DNA of 47,949 bases from Flemingiibacterium sp045632605 (GCA_045632605.1 JAZQXA010000076.1:1-47949); one strand, 5' to 3'; numbered from the stretch's first letter, positions 1 to 7,224 are shown. A program made the numbers and translations. The notes: a model not told the origin generated them from the sequence alone.

Positions 1-38
1 GTCGATAATATAGATATTTTCCAAAAGGAGAAAAAACA

Positions 39-239
39 ATGTCCAGTAACAAGATTGTTGTTCCCGAGGCTAAGGAAGCTCTCGAGCAGTTCAAGATGGA
101 GGCAGCCAGCGAAGTTGGCGTAAACCTCAAGCAGGGTTATAACGGTGAACTCACCTCTCGTCAGGCTGGTTCTATCGGCGGTCAGATGGTTAAGAAGATG
201 ATCGAAAAGTACGAGAACGACCTCAAGGCAGGCAAATAA
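39..239 (+). CDS. Small acid-soluble spore protein, alpha/beta type
   Basis: Encodes 66 residues with the alpha/beta SASP signature: the EAASEVGVNL segment at about 21-30 and the YNGELTSRQAGSIGGQMVKKMI block at about 34-55. These proteins coat forespore DNA, hold it in an A-like form resistant to UV and heat, and are degraded by the GPR protease at germination; FKMEAASEVG at 18-27 fits the GPR cleavage region. AAAAGGAG lies 8 bases upstream of the ATG. A hairpin terminator follows 25 bases after the stop. The promoter, expected to be SigG-type, would lie at or beyond the left edge, so regulation cannot be read. The paralogue (sspA, B, C or D type) cannot be assigned. Confidence 0.95.
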   Translation: MSSNKIVVPEAKEALEQFKMEAASEVGVNLKQGYNGELTSRQAGSIGGQMVKKMIEKYENDLKAGK

Positions 240-263
240 ACCACTTTAACCGTTTTATAAGAG

Positions 264-293
264 AAAGAGGCGCTGTTAGCGCCTCTTTTATTT
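264..293. terminator. Intrinsic terminator between convergent genes
   Basis: AAAGAGGCGC pairs with GCGCCTCTTT around a TGTTA loop, followed by T residues on the plus strand. It ends the SASP transcript. The minus-strand glycosylase stop codon at 288-290 lies in its right arm, so it may also serve that gene, although the minus-strand T-run is poor. Confidence 0.85.
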
Positions 294-914
294 GATGCAT
301 GAAGACGGCGTTACTTCACCATTTCCCACTGCCCACAAATAAAAGCCTGCAACGGTTGCATATGGACAGTATCGCTCATAATACTCATTAAATTTCGCAC
401 GTGTAATTTTTTCATCGCCATACAATATCTCCATCCCACGGCGTATACCGAAATCGCCGAAGCTCAGTATATTCTGGCGGTTCAGACAAAAAATAAGAAT
501 CATTTCCGCAGTCCAGCGTCCGATTCCACGAAATGCCGTCAGACGTGTTATAATTTCCCCGTCAGCCATCCCGCGAAGCTCTTCAAGATTGATTTGCCCC
601 GTAAAAACCTGCTCTGCTATATTAAAAATATTCTCCGCTTTTTTAAGGCTTATACCGCACGAACGCATTGCAGCTGTTCCTAACATATAAATTTTTTCTG
701 GAGTGATTTCATCAATCAACGCCATAAGCCTTCCTTCAACCGTTTTCAGAGCGGCATTTGATATCTGCTGTCCAATTATATTTTTCACAATCGACGAAAA
801 AATATCACAGTTAACTTCTCGTTCTATAAAGCCAACACGGTCAATTATTTCACCGAGCCGCGCATCACGCAATTTTAAATATTCAAGCTCCTTTTCGCCG
901 TACGGAAATATCAT
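288..914 (-). CDS. DNA-3-methyladenine glycosylase II-like (HhH-GPD family)
   Basis: The 208-residue protein has the HhH-GPD fold signature: IIGQQIS at about 46-52, a helix-hairpin-helix LTAFRGIGRWTAEMIL at about 125-140, and the catalytic aspartate D154 in SFGDFGIRRG. This family removes alkylated bases (3-methyladenine and related) to start base excision repair in the cytoplasm. It lacks the Ada-type N-terminal regulatory domain of some relatives and is about the size of single-domain Bacillus-type enzymes. No C-terminal Fe-S cysteine cluster is seen, which argues against endonuclease III or MutY. AGAGGTG precedes the ATG, and a TTGACA-18-TATAAT promoter lies upstream, back to back with the barnase promoter. 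Confidence 0.88.
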   Translation of the reverse strand: MIFPYGEKELEYLKLRDARLGEIIDRVGFIEREVNCDIFSSIVKNIIGQQISNAALKTVEGRLMALIDEITPEKIYMLGTAAMRSCGISLKKAENIFNIAEQVFTGQINLEELRGMADGEIITRLTAFRGIGRWTAEMILIFCLNRQNILSFGDFGIRRGMEILYGDEKITRAKFNEYYERYCPYATVAGFYLWAVGNGEVTPSSCIK

Positions 915-932
915 AATATCACCTCTGTAATT

Positions 933-962
933 ATTATATCAGCATAAAGCACTGCTTGTCAA
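933..962 (-). promoter_or_regulatory. SigA-type promoter of the DNA glycosylase gene
   Basis: On the minus strand, TTGACA (957-962) and TATAAT (933-938) are separated by 18 bases. The -35 box is one arm of a 19-base palindrome shared with the divergent barnase promoter. Confidence 0.75.
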
Positions 963-965
963 TGC

Positions 966-994
966 TTGACAAGTTAATGAATTTATAGTATAAT
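966..994 (+). promoter_or_regulatory. Consensus SigA promoter of the barnase-barstar pair
   Basis: TTGACA (966-971), a 17-base spacer and TATAAT (989-994) give a perfect vegetative consensus. The expected start near 1001 leaves a leader of about 27 bases to the ATG at 1028, with AAAGGATG as ribosome site. Confidence 0.85.
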
Positions 995-1027
995 TACCGT
1001 ACAAACATATGAAAGGATGATAAAATA

Positions 1028-1582
1028 ATGAATCTCCGCAAACTGCTTTGTAATATGCGCCGCCCTATTGCACTGATTTTGAGCATACTCATGCTCTTTT
1101 CAATGTTCGCCTGCTCGGAGCTTTCCGACACACTCGAATTCGCCGGTGACGTACTCGAAATTATAGAGGATTTCGATACCACTTCCGAGCCGGCCACGGA
1201 TGAACAGATAGATGAATCGGACAGTACAGCACCGCTGTCAGAGGACAGTTCATACTATTCAAAAGAAGAAGTTGCTTCATATATACACATCTACAAAAAA
1301 CTTCCGCCAAACTTTATAACCAAATCCGAAGCCGGTGAACTCGGCTGGGAGGGCGGCTCGGTTGAAAAATATCTCGACGGTGCGGCAATCGGCGGTGACG
1401 TTTTCGGAAACCGTGAGGGACTCCTTCCCAAAGCCGACGGCAGAATCTATTATGAATGTGACATCGACACAAACGGTAAAAACAGCCGAGGTGCAAAGCG
1501 TATCGTTTTTTCAAACGACGGACTTATTTACTACACAAATGACCACTATGAGTCATTCACACTTCTTTACGGCGAGGAATAA
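1028..1582 (+). CDS. Barnase-family guanyl-specific ribonuclease, putative lipoprotein
   Basis: The 184-residue protein is a close match to barnase from about residue 80 onward. Segments KLPPNFITKSEA, IGGDVFGNREG and FSNDGLIYYTNDHYESFT align with the Bacillus enzyme. Residues matching its active site are K99 (Lys27), E143 (Glu73), R154 (Arg83), R158 (Arg87) and H173 (His102), so the ribonuclease should be active. The first 29 residues are a signal peptide ending in SMFAC, which looks like a loose lipobox with Cys29 as lipidation site. A Glu/Asp/Ser/Thr-rich spacer (about 30-78) joins it to the catalytic domain. Plain barnase is freely secreted, so a lipid anchor would be a variation. The inhibitor gene follows 14 bases downstream. 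Confidence 0.93.
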   Translation: MNLRKLLCNMRRPIALILSILMLFSMFACSELSDTLEFAGDVLEIIEDFDTTSEPATDEQIDESDSTAPLSEDSSYYSKEEVASYIHIYKKLPPNFITKSEAGELGWEGGSVEKYLDGAAIGGDVFGNREGLLPKADGRIYYECDIDTNGKNSRGAKRIVFSNDGLIYYTNDHYESFTLLYGEE

Positions 1583-1596
1583 TCAGGAGGGACAAC

Positions 1597-1848
1597 ATGA
1601 AAATAATCATCATCGATGCAGAAAAACTCACCTCAAAGTCTGATGCACATGAATATCTCGCAAACTGCATGAGCTTTCCCGACTATTACGGTAAAAACCT
1701 CGATGCACTTGCGGATTGCCTCTCGGAAATCAAAAAAAACACATCGGTAATTGTAAAAAACACAACACATTCCGGAGAATATGCAAAAGCAATTTTTGAG
1801 GTGTTTGACGAATTTCTCAAAAAAGATTTCCGCGTAATATATTTCTAA
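1597..1848 (+). CDS. Barstar-family ribonuclease inhibitor
   Basis: Encodes 83 residues with the barstar core FPDYYGKNLDALADCL at about 27-42. D36 and D40 correspond to barstar Asp35 and Asp39, which plug the barnase active site, and Y30/Y31 to Tyr29/Tyr30; the barstar Trp38 is replaced by Ala39. The product stays in the cytoplasm (no signal) and should neutralise the neighbouring ribonuclease before export. CAGGAGGG lies ahead of the ATG and the gene is co-transcribed with the nuclease. A terminator follows about 20 bases after the stop. Confidence 0.93.
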   Translation: MKIIIIDAEKLTSKSDAHEYLANCMSFPDYYGKNLDALADCLSEIKKNTSVIVKNTTHSGEYAKAIFEVFDEFLKKDFRVIYF

Positions 1849-1865
1849 CCGAAAATTTTACAAAC

Positions 1866-1897
1866 AAAATGGGAGGACGGTATCCTCCCATTTTTTT
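1866..1897 (+). terminator. Intrinsic terminator of the barnase-barstar operon
   Basis: GGGAGGA (1871-1877) pairs with TCCTCCC (1883-1889), extended by A and T flanks and followed by a T-run on the plus strand. Confidence 0.9.
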
Positions 1898-1900
1898 ATA

Positions 1901-1926
1901 AAAAACGGGAGGCTGCTAGCCTCCCC
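1901..1926 (-). terminator. Intrinsic terminator of the DUF2238-like gene
   Basis: GGGAGGCT (1907-1914) pairs with AGCCTCCC (1918-1925). On the minus strand it is followed by GTTTTT. It stands back to back with the barstar terminator, insulating the convergent genes. Confidence 0.85.
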
Positions 1927-1950
1927 ATGAGTTTCAATATTCCAAGCGCC

Positions 1951-2766
1951 TTATTCTATCTCTTTCCGCTTGATACGCAGACCGTCCACAATTCCGGCAC
2001 TGCGACTCTTTCCGGAATACTTCGCATAAAAGAAACCAATTACCGAAAATACAACCGCACCGATAAAATTAACGAACATATCCTTCATCGTATCGTAAAG
2101 ACCGATATCGAGATAACCGCTCACATTCAAAATCTGTCCGTTGACGACCGTTTCGGAAATATCCGTTATTTTCACTGCGACATTCGTAGCATCGGGATTC
2201 AGCGCAACCGACGATATTGCATTTATAACCGTATCCTTCTGCATATCCGTTTGAAGAATAATGTCAGCACCAAACTCTAAAAACTCCCACAGCGCACCAA
2301 TTGTCATGGAAAAGCAGAACGAAACCAGTGCCACAAAAATCGGGGACAAATTGAATTTTATCTTTTCGTTACGGTTGAGCAAGTCAATCAATGACAGTCC
2401 CATCGCCGCCGCAAGGAATCCCGTCGTCGTATGAAGCATCGTATCCCACATCGGATATTTTATATAGTAATCGTTAAGCTCACCGAGTATCTCCGCCGCG
2501 AAAATAAATATCAAAACAATATTTTCAAGCAGTGTCGGAAGCTGTACCTTAAAGGTATGTGAAATAAATGCCGGAACCAAAAACAGTGCAAGCGTCATCA
2601 AACAAAGAAACGCATTTTCATAATTGCCGAGAAAAACGAAACGAACGCCCGCCGCAATTACTAATGTACGAAATACCACAAACAGTATAAATGTGGATTT
2701 GCTCCGCCTAAATTCATTTTCAAGCTGACGGAAAAAACCGTCTTTTTTTGTCTTAGCCTTTTTCAT
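1951..2766 (-). CDS. Polytopic membrane protein, DUF2238/YjdF-like
   Basis: The 271-residue protein has a basic cytosolic N-terminus followed by several hydrophobic helices (about 27-50, 55-70, 80-97, 111-130, 143-162 and 232-252). The segments YPMWDTMLHTTTGFLAAAMG and GALWEFLEFGAD, with paired acidic and histidine residues inside membrane helices, resemble the DUF2238 (YjdF-like) family, whose biochemical role is not known to me. The C-terminus is basic and cytosolic. It lies just downstream of the flotillin operon on the same strand but is separated from it by a strong terminator, so it is probably transcribed on its own. No clear promoter was found in the 56-base gap. Confidence 0.6.
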   Translation of the reverse strand: MKKAKTKKDGFFRQLENEFRRSKSTFILFVVFRTLVIAAGVRFVFLGNYENAFLCLMTLALFLVPAFISHTFKVQLPTLLENIVLIFIFAAEILGELNDYYIKYPMWDTMLHTTTGFLAAAMGLSLIDLLNRNEKIKFNLSPIFVALVSFCFSMTIGALWEFLEFGADIILQTDMQKDTVINAISSVALNPDATNVAVKITDISETVVNGQILNVSGYLDIGLYDTMKDMFVNFIGAVVFSVIGFFYAKYSGKSRSAGIVDGLRIKRKEIE

Positions 2767-2780
2767 ATTGTAACCCCCGT

Positions 2781-2814
2781 AAAAATCACCTCGGGTATAT
2801 TCTACCCGAGGTGA
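2781..2814 (-). terminator. Intrinsic terminator of the flotillin operon
   Basis: TCACCTCGGGTA (2786-2797) pairs with TACCCGAGGTGA (2803-2814) over 12 bp. On the minus strand a TTTTT run follows. Confidence 0.92.
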
Positions 2815-2822
2815 AACCGTCT

Positions 2823-4250
2823 TTATTCTGCAGTGCTTGAAGTGTCAGCGTTTTTCTCGGTTCCAAGATAGCTTGGTAAATTCATTCCTGCCATGTCAAA
2901 CATTTCGTTCATAGGAGGAATCGCTTTCATCATACCGGAGATAAAGTTTGCCGTTGCGGTCTTACCGTCAGCGCTGTTGCTTCCGCCATCCCAAACAGTA
3001 ACCTTATCAATCTTGAGATTCTTGATAGCTTCCACCTGAATCTTTGTGAGTTCTTCAAGCTTATCGGCAACCATAAGACGAATTGCATCATTAGATTCTC
3101 CGCCGGCGGATTTAACGATTTCAGCAAAACCTTCAGCCTGCTTGATGAGAATATCACGCATACCGTTTGCTTCAGCCTGCATCTTAAGCAGTGCCGCATC
3201 CGCTTCACCCTTAGCAATACGGCGAATCTGTTCAGCTTCAGCCTCTGCCTTAAGTTCGAGCTGTTTCTTTTCGATTTCAGCCTTTACGATAATATCAGCT
3301 TCAAGTGTCGCCTGTTCAAGCGATGCACGTGCAAGCTCGGCAGCCTTCTGTGCAGCGTATGCTTCTTCCAATGCCTTTGCTTCCTGAATCTTTTCTGCCG
3401 CAGTCGCACGCTTCAATGCTTCTGCCTCACGCTCACGGCGTACTGCATCGGATTCGGCAACCTGAACCTTTGCCTCGTTTTCACCCTTGATAGCCTCGGA
3501 GTTTGCAATAGATACGTTAATTCTCTGGTCACGCTCAGCATTTGCGGAACCGATTGCACCCTCACGGTCAGCCTGTGCAACGGAAATTTTCGCATCGTTG
3601 ATAGCCTTTGCAGCTGCTTCCTTACCGAGTGCAACAATGTAGCCGCTCTCGTCGGTGATGTCAGTGACGTTCACGTTAATGAGGCGAAGACCGATTTTCT
3701 TAAGCTCGGTTTCCACGTTTCTCGAAACAGCTTCGAGGAACTTATCGCGGTCATTGTTGATTTCCTCAATTTCCATTGTTGCAACAACAAGACGGAGCTG
3801 ACCGAAAATAATATCCTTTGCGAGTTCCTGAATATCGTCAAGCTTTAAGCCAAGCATACGTTCAGCCGCATTCTGCATAACACCGGGTTCAGTGGAAATA
3901 CCTACTGTGAATCGCGAAGGAACATCAACACGGATATTCTGCTTTGAAAGTGCATTGCGAAGGTCAACATTTATAGACATCGGCGTTAAATCGAGAAATT
4001 CAACAGCCTGAATTACCGGCCAGATGAATGCCGCGCCACCGTGTATACATTTAGCGGAGCGTGAAGTACCGTCAGCATTGTTTCCGACTTTACCGTAAAT
4101 TACCATAACCTTATCGGACGGACATTTTCTGTACCGCGAAGCAATAACGATAAGCGTTGTCAGCAAAAGAAGCGCGATTACGCAAATCAGCACAAGTAAG
4201 TTTGAACCGATTTCTGATGCACCGACAAGTGTCATAATGTTTTTTATCAT
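2823..4250 (-). CDS. Flotillin-like SPFH membrane-scaffold protein
   Basis: The 475-residue protein has one N-terminal membrane segment (about 17-38), an SPFH/band-7 domain (about 45-220), and a long Ala/Glu-rich coiled coil with the EA/AE repeats typical of flotillins (about 220-370). The tail after about 420 is low in charge and rich in Met, Ala and Pro. Bacterial flotillins (FloT/YuaG type) oligomerise on the inner face of the membrane and organise ordered lipid microdomains that gather signalling and secretion proteins. The NfeD gene lies 23 bases upstream in the same operon, the classic NfeD-flotillin pairing. AAGGAGAT sits 7 bases before the ATG. Confidence 0.92.
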   Translation of the reverse strand: MIKNIMTLVGASEIGSNLLVLICVIALLLLTTLIVIASRYRKCPSDKVMVIYGKVGNNADGTSRSAKCIHGGAAFIWPVIQAVEFLDLTPMSINVDLRNALSKQNIRVDVPSRFTVGISTEPGVMQNAAERMLGLKLDDIQELAKDIIFGQLRLVVATMEIEEINNDRDKFLEAVSRNVETELKKIGLRLINVNVTDITDESGYIVALGKEAAAKAINDAKISVAQADREGAIGSANAERDQRINVSIANSEAIKGENEAKVQVAESDAVRREREAEALKRATAAEKIQEAKALEEAYAAQKAAELARASLEQATLEADIIVKAEIEKKQLELKAEAEAEQIRRIAKGEADAALLKMQAEANGMRDILIKQAEGFAEIVKSAGGESNDAIRLMVADKLEELTKIQVEAIKNLKIDKVTVWDGGSNSADGKTATANFISGMMKAIPPMNEMFDMAGMNLPSYLGTEKNADTSSTAE

Positions 4251-4273
4251 AGTTTTATCTCCTTTATAAAAAT

Positions 4274-4876
4274 TTATTTAATTACTTTTTCAACCACAAC
4301 GAGTCCCGAATCATCTGTCGAAACAACACGAACCGTATCACCGGTTTTAAATCCCTCGTCACTTGTGGAAATGGCGTCAACTTCAATAAATCTGTCCTGA
4401 AGTGTAATATTTATCTTTCCGCGGCCCTGTCCTCTTGGCGGAATCGGGATGTAAACCTCACCGATTTTTCCGAGCGCAAGTCCTATCTGTATATTACCGC
4501 TCGACTGCAGCTTAAGTACCGCTTTCATAAGATATGCAAGTCCGACCATTGCGGCAATTCCACAGACAAGAGCCAGGAATATTGCAAGCGTGCTGTCAAG
4601 TCCGAGGTCAACAAAAACGATTCCGGACCAGCCTGCAACGCAGAAAAGCGATACAATACCGCGAACAGTAAAGAGCGTAAGTCCGTCGTCACCCGATACT
4701 GCTTCACCGATGTCAAATCCGTCGGGATCAACATCAATATCCATATCCGCCCCGTCACCGTCACCGATACCAAACATAAGAAGTATCGTCTGAACAATCA
4801 GTATCAGCGTTGCGGGAACTCCGATGCAAGCAAAAACCTGCTGCAGAGTTGTAAGCGAATCCCACCAAGCAAACAT
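4274..4876 (-). CDS. NfeD-like membrane protein (flotillin partner)
   Basis: Encodes 200 residues: a membrane helix at about 10-36, a very acidic loop at about 37-62 (DGDGADMDIDVDPDG), further helices between about 67 and 118, and a C-terminal soluble domain from about 128 of the NfeD OB-fold type (GKIGEVYIPIPPRGQGRGKI, DTVRVVSTDDSGLVVVEKV). It is the short, protease-less class of NfeD, normally encoded next to flotillin and thought to act with it in membrane microdomains. It lies 42 bases downstream of the DUF1836 gene and 23 bases upstream of the flotillin gene. AAAGGAGTG precedes the ATG at some distance (about 11 bases). Confidence 0.88.
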   Translation of the reverse strand: MFAWWDSLTTLQQVFACIGVPATLILIVQTILLMFGIGDGDGADMDIDVDPDGFDIGEAVSGDDGLTLFTVRGIVSLFCVAGWSGIVFVDLGLDSTLAIFLALVCGIAAMVGLAYLMKAVLKLQSSGNIQIGLALGKIGEVYIPIPPRGQGRGKINITLQDRFIEVDAISTSDEGFKTGDTVRVVSTDDSGLVVVEKVIK

Positions 4877-4918
4877 TAGTATCTACACTCCTTTATAAAA
4901 TAATGTCAATATTAATTT

Positions 4919-5497
4919 TTAAAAAATCTCGTCAAACATACAGTTTGCCTTCTGGCGAACCAGTGCGGCGTAATATGTCATAATAATGATACCGCAAGCA
5001 CGTTCAAGGCGGCGTCTTGCTCCGACAGCACGTTCTTCATAAGATTCGAGTACGAGCGAGATAAGCTCGCTTACACTGTCAGCATCGGGAGTAACATCAT
5101 CATTAACAAGCTGATCTATAACACGGCACAGATAATCATAAAGCTCCGACTCGGGAATAATATCGTCGCTCGTATCCGCGGCAACTCCGTTAACATAAGT
5201 CAACAGACGGGCAATGCGGTCAAGCTGCATCGATTCACGCATCATATTAATAATAAGTATGCGTGCTAACTGATTTTTGTCATACCTCTTATTTTTGGCG
5301 TTGGCAACCCAGCCGCGCTTTGTCCAGTTTTGAAGAGTCGAACCGTCGATTCCGCAAATTTCACGTATCTGCGAAAGCATAATTCCGTCTGTGATAAAGA
5401 AAATTTTGTTAAGGAACTCAAGCCCCGTAACGTCGCCCATCTTCTTTCTCTCCATTATGGTTCCGGGAATAAGCGTGCTCTGTATTTCAAGCTTCAC
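4919..5497 (-). CDS. DUF1836 protein, MerR-like helix-turn-helix regulator
   Basis: The 192-residue cytosolic protein fits the DUF1836 family of Bacillota. It has a winged helix-turn-helix-like segment at about 41-75 (LSQIREICGIDGSTLQNWTKRGWV, then KNKRYDKNQLARILII) resembling MerR N-termini, followed by a helical C-terminal region. The DNA target and ligand are not known to me. It is the first gene of an apparent operon with nfeD and the flotillin gene and is preceded by a perfect SigA promoter with a palindrome in its spacer, a layout that would suit autoregulation. Met1 is preceded by GGAAGGGAGAG; a second Met at residue 15 is possible but has no good ribosome site. Confidence 0.75.
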   Translation of the reverse strand: MKLEIQSTLIPGTIMERKKMGDVTGLEFLNKIFFITDGIMLSQIREICGIDGSTLQNWTKRGWVANAKNKRYDKNQLARILIINMMRESMQLDRIARLLTYVNGVAADTSDDIIPESELYDYLCRVIDQLVNDDVTPDADSVSELISLVLESYEERAVGARRRLERACGIIIMTYYAALVRQKANCMFDEIF

Positions 5498-5537
5498 ACG
5501 GGTTTCTCTCCCTTCCGTTATTTATTTCTGTGTCTAT

Positions 5538-5566
5538 ATTATATCACACGGTCACGTGATTGTCAA
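5538..5566 (-). promoter_or_regulatory. Consensus SigA promoter with palindrome in the spacer (DUF1836-nfeD-flotillin)
   Basis: On the minus strand TTGACA (5561-5566), 17 bases, TATAAT (5538-5543). The spacer contains the perfect palindrome TCACGTGA (5552-5559) followed by CCGTGTGA, a second GTGA half-site. A dimeric regulator could bind here and block polymerase; the operon's own DUF1836 protein is the obvious candidate. Confidence 0.85.
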
Positions 5567-5614
5567 TACCATTACCATGACTTTTTATGAATATTTTGTA
5601 AAACCGTGTCAAAT

Positions 5615-5656
5615 AAAAAAACTGTACTGCTGAACTTTAGGCAGTACAGTTTTTTA
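5615..5656 (-). terminator. Intrinsic terminator of the spoIIIA operon
   Basis: ACTGTACTGC (5621-5630) pairs with GCAGTACAGT (5641-5650), with six A on the left and six T on the right, so it can work on both strands. On the minus strand it closes the spoIIIA transcript about 85 bases after the spoIIIAH stop. Confidence 0.9.
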
Positions 5657-5738
5657 TGAAAGCCGGTTTTATGTATAGGGGTTACGGTCGTTTTTTTTGA
5701 AAAATTCCGTGTAACTCCTCACCCCACCGCACTCAAGC

Positions 5739-6365
5739 TCAAGTAGACTGTTCGATAATCTTGATCTGTACGGGGTCGATTCCAGCCTGCTCGTAGACTA
5801 TTTCCTTAATCTGTGAAAGCTCGTTTGGAAGCAAACCGTCAGAGCGAACGATAATGCTTGCACTTCCCTCACCGATAACAGCAACACAGTTTTCGAAGCC
5901 TTTGGATTTGATGAGAGTTTCCACATCCGCTTCTGCACGGATTTCGGAAGCAATACGGCTGATATCACTCGATGCCTGTTCCTTTGCCGCTGCATCTGCG
6001 CTCGCGCTGTCAACGACCGTCTGAAGGACTGCAAGTGCCTGGTCACGAGCCTGCTTGCGGCTTAACTGTGCCGAAGCAAAGTAACTGTCATCTACAGTAC
6101 CGGAAGCACCCTCATTTTCAGCAATACCCGAACCGAGCACATCGCCCTCACCGAGGATAGGCTGTGAGTTGCCGAACATTACAAAATTGAGTATTACCGC
6201 CGCACCGATAAGCAGAAGTGAGCAGACAACAACAATATTGCGTGCGCCGATTTTTTTTGCAATGTCACGCACCTTGCCGACACCCCTCGATACCCGTCCT
6301 TCATCTGTGCTTACAAGTTCTGCGCCGACTTCCTCATCCGTTTGATTCATGATATTTTCGTCCAT
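5739..6365 (-). CDS. spoIIIAH: Stage III sporulation protein AH
   Basis: The 208-residue protein has a cytosolic N-terminus, one membrane helix (about 42-64), and an extracellular domain with a helical segment (about 100-145, SRKQARDQALAVLQ) and a YscJ/FliF-like ring-building fold (about 145-205, ending IDPVQIKII). In Bacillus SpoIIIAH sits in the mother-cell membrane and binds forespore SpoIIQ across the intermembrane space to form the channel that keeps the engulfed forespore active. Length is close to the usual 210-220. It is the last gene of the operon, 69 bases after spoIIIAG, with AAGGAGAT before the ATG. No spoIIQ is in the window. Confidence 0.93.
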   Translation of the reverse strand: MDENIMNQTDEEVGAELVSTDEGRVSRGVGKVRDIAKKIGARNIVVVCSLLLIGAAVILNFVMFGNSQPILGEGDVLGSGIAENEGASGTVDDSYFASAQLSRKQARDQALAVLQTVVDSASADAAAKEQASSDISRIASEIRAEADVETLIKSKGFENCVAVIGEGSASIIVRSDGLLPNELSQIKEIVYEQAGIDPVQIKIIEQST

Positions 6366-6434
6366 GATAATCTCCTTTCTCGTTGGTATGTTACATTCAT
6401 ATGCCGCACCGCTGTGCTTTATTCCGGGTTTGCT

Positions 6435-6794
6435 TCATTTTCCGCCGACAACACTGACAGCACCGGACGGTATCTTAAATAATGATGATAAAATCTCGGT
6501 AAGCTTCAGCTTAATCGCCGCATTGTCGCCGCCGTCGCAAACAACAGCAATCCCTCTGACATCGGTTTCATTTTCATAAACAATCATCACGTGTACATCG
6601 TAAACGCCGTCGATTTTCTCGCATAACTCTTTAACTCTCACCTCAGTATCGCTCTGTACGGCATTAGTAACTCCACTGCGCCCTGAAAGCATCAGTCCAA
6701 CGCCGAGTATAAGCACAGTTAAAATAAGCCATAGGCTCTTTTTTTCACGCAAATAAGAGATTAATGACGAAGCTCCGATTCCCCCGTCACTCAT
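6435..6794 (-). CDS. spoIIIAG: Stage III sporulation protein AG, unusually short
   Basis: From the ATG at 6794 (GGAGGTGG just upstream, start overlapping the spoIIIAF stop by 8 bases) the product is 119 residues: a cytosolic N-terminus, a membrane helix at about 20-37, and a short ring-building domain (about 50-119, VRVKELCEKIDGVYDVHVMI, then KLTEILSSLFKIPSGAVSVV). SpoIIIAG forms a large oligomeric ring in the intermembrane space with SpoIIIAH. Bacillus SpoIIIAG is about 229 residues and has a long beta-rich insertion in the ring domain; that insertion appears to be missing here. A longer reading from 6905 is less likely because it would run through the end of spoIIIAF. Confidence 0.88.
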   Translation of the reverse strand: MSDGGIGASSLISYLREKKSLWLILTVLILGVGLMLSGRSGVTNAVQSDTEVRVKELCEKIDGVYDVHVMIVYENETDVRGIAVVCDGGDNAAIKLKLTEILSSLFKIPSGAVSVVGGK

Positions 6795-7215
6795 AAAGCT
6801 CCACCTCCGAGATAACGCCGAAATTCCACGAAATATATTCGGCAAAATCGCTTTCAACAAGTCCCAGCCGTTTTTTAGCTCGAACAAGCATCTTTTCCCC
6901 GTCATATTTCACGCTGACTTCACCGGAATCAAGCGAAAATTTTTCAGCAAGTGCCTTTTCAATATGCATTGCAACAACAGAATTTGCACCGATAAACGCT
7001 TCCACGCTGTCATATGAAAATTCATATCCTGCCGCAATCGACGGTATCATCCCGATAATGCTTCTCACAGGACTCAATAAAGCAATGAGTATCAGAAGTG
7101 AAACAAGATATCTGAAATATTTTTTCATTCCCCCATCCGGAGTGAAGCCGTCAAGAAGTGCCGATGCCGCAGATACGGCAATAAGCGACATTATAAAGCC
7201 TTTGATGTCTGCCAT
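6787..7215 (-). CDS. spoIIIAF: Stage III sporulation protein AF
   Basis: The 142-residue protein has two membrane helices near the N-terminus (about 5-22 and 33-54, with the FRYLVSLLILIALLSP pattern) and a C-terminal extracytoplasmic region (about 75-142, FSLDSGEVSVKYDGEKMLVRAK) with a small ring-building fold. This is the SpoIIIAF architecture of the SpoIIIA-SpoIIQ complex. Bacillus SpoIIIAF is about 206 residues, so this one is on the short side. It starts 9 bases after spoIIIAE and overlaps spoIIIAG by 8 bases (ATGAGTGA), which suggests translational coupling. Confidence 0.9.
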   Translation of the reverse strand: MADIKGFIMSLIAVSAASALLDGFTPDGGMKKYFRYLVSLLILIALLSPVRSIIGMIPSIAAGYEFSYDSVEAFIGANSVVAMHIEKALAEKFSLDSGEVSVKYDGEKMLVRAKKRLGLVESDFAEYISWNFGVISEVELYE

Positions 7216-7224
7216 TTTACCTCC

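Noticed and set aside
4904..4909. TTGACA as a separate promoter of nfeD
   Set aside because: A -10 at the right spacing would place the start at the ATG itself, and no good hexamer is present. Read-through from the DUF1836 promoter is simpler.
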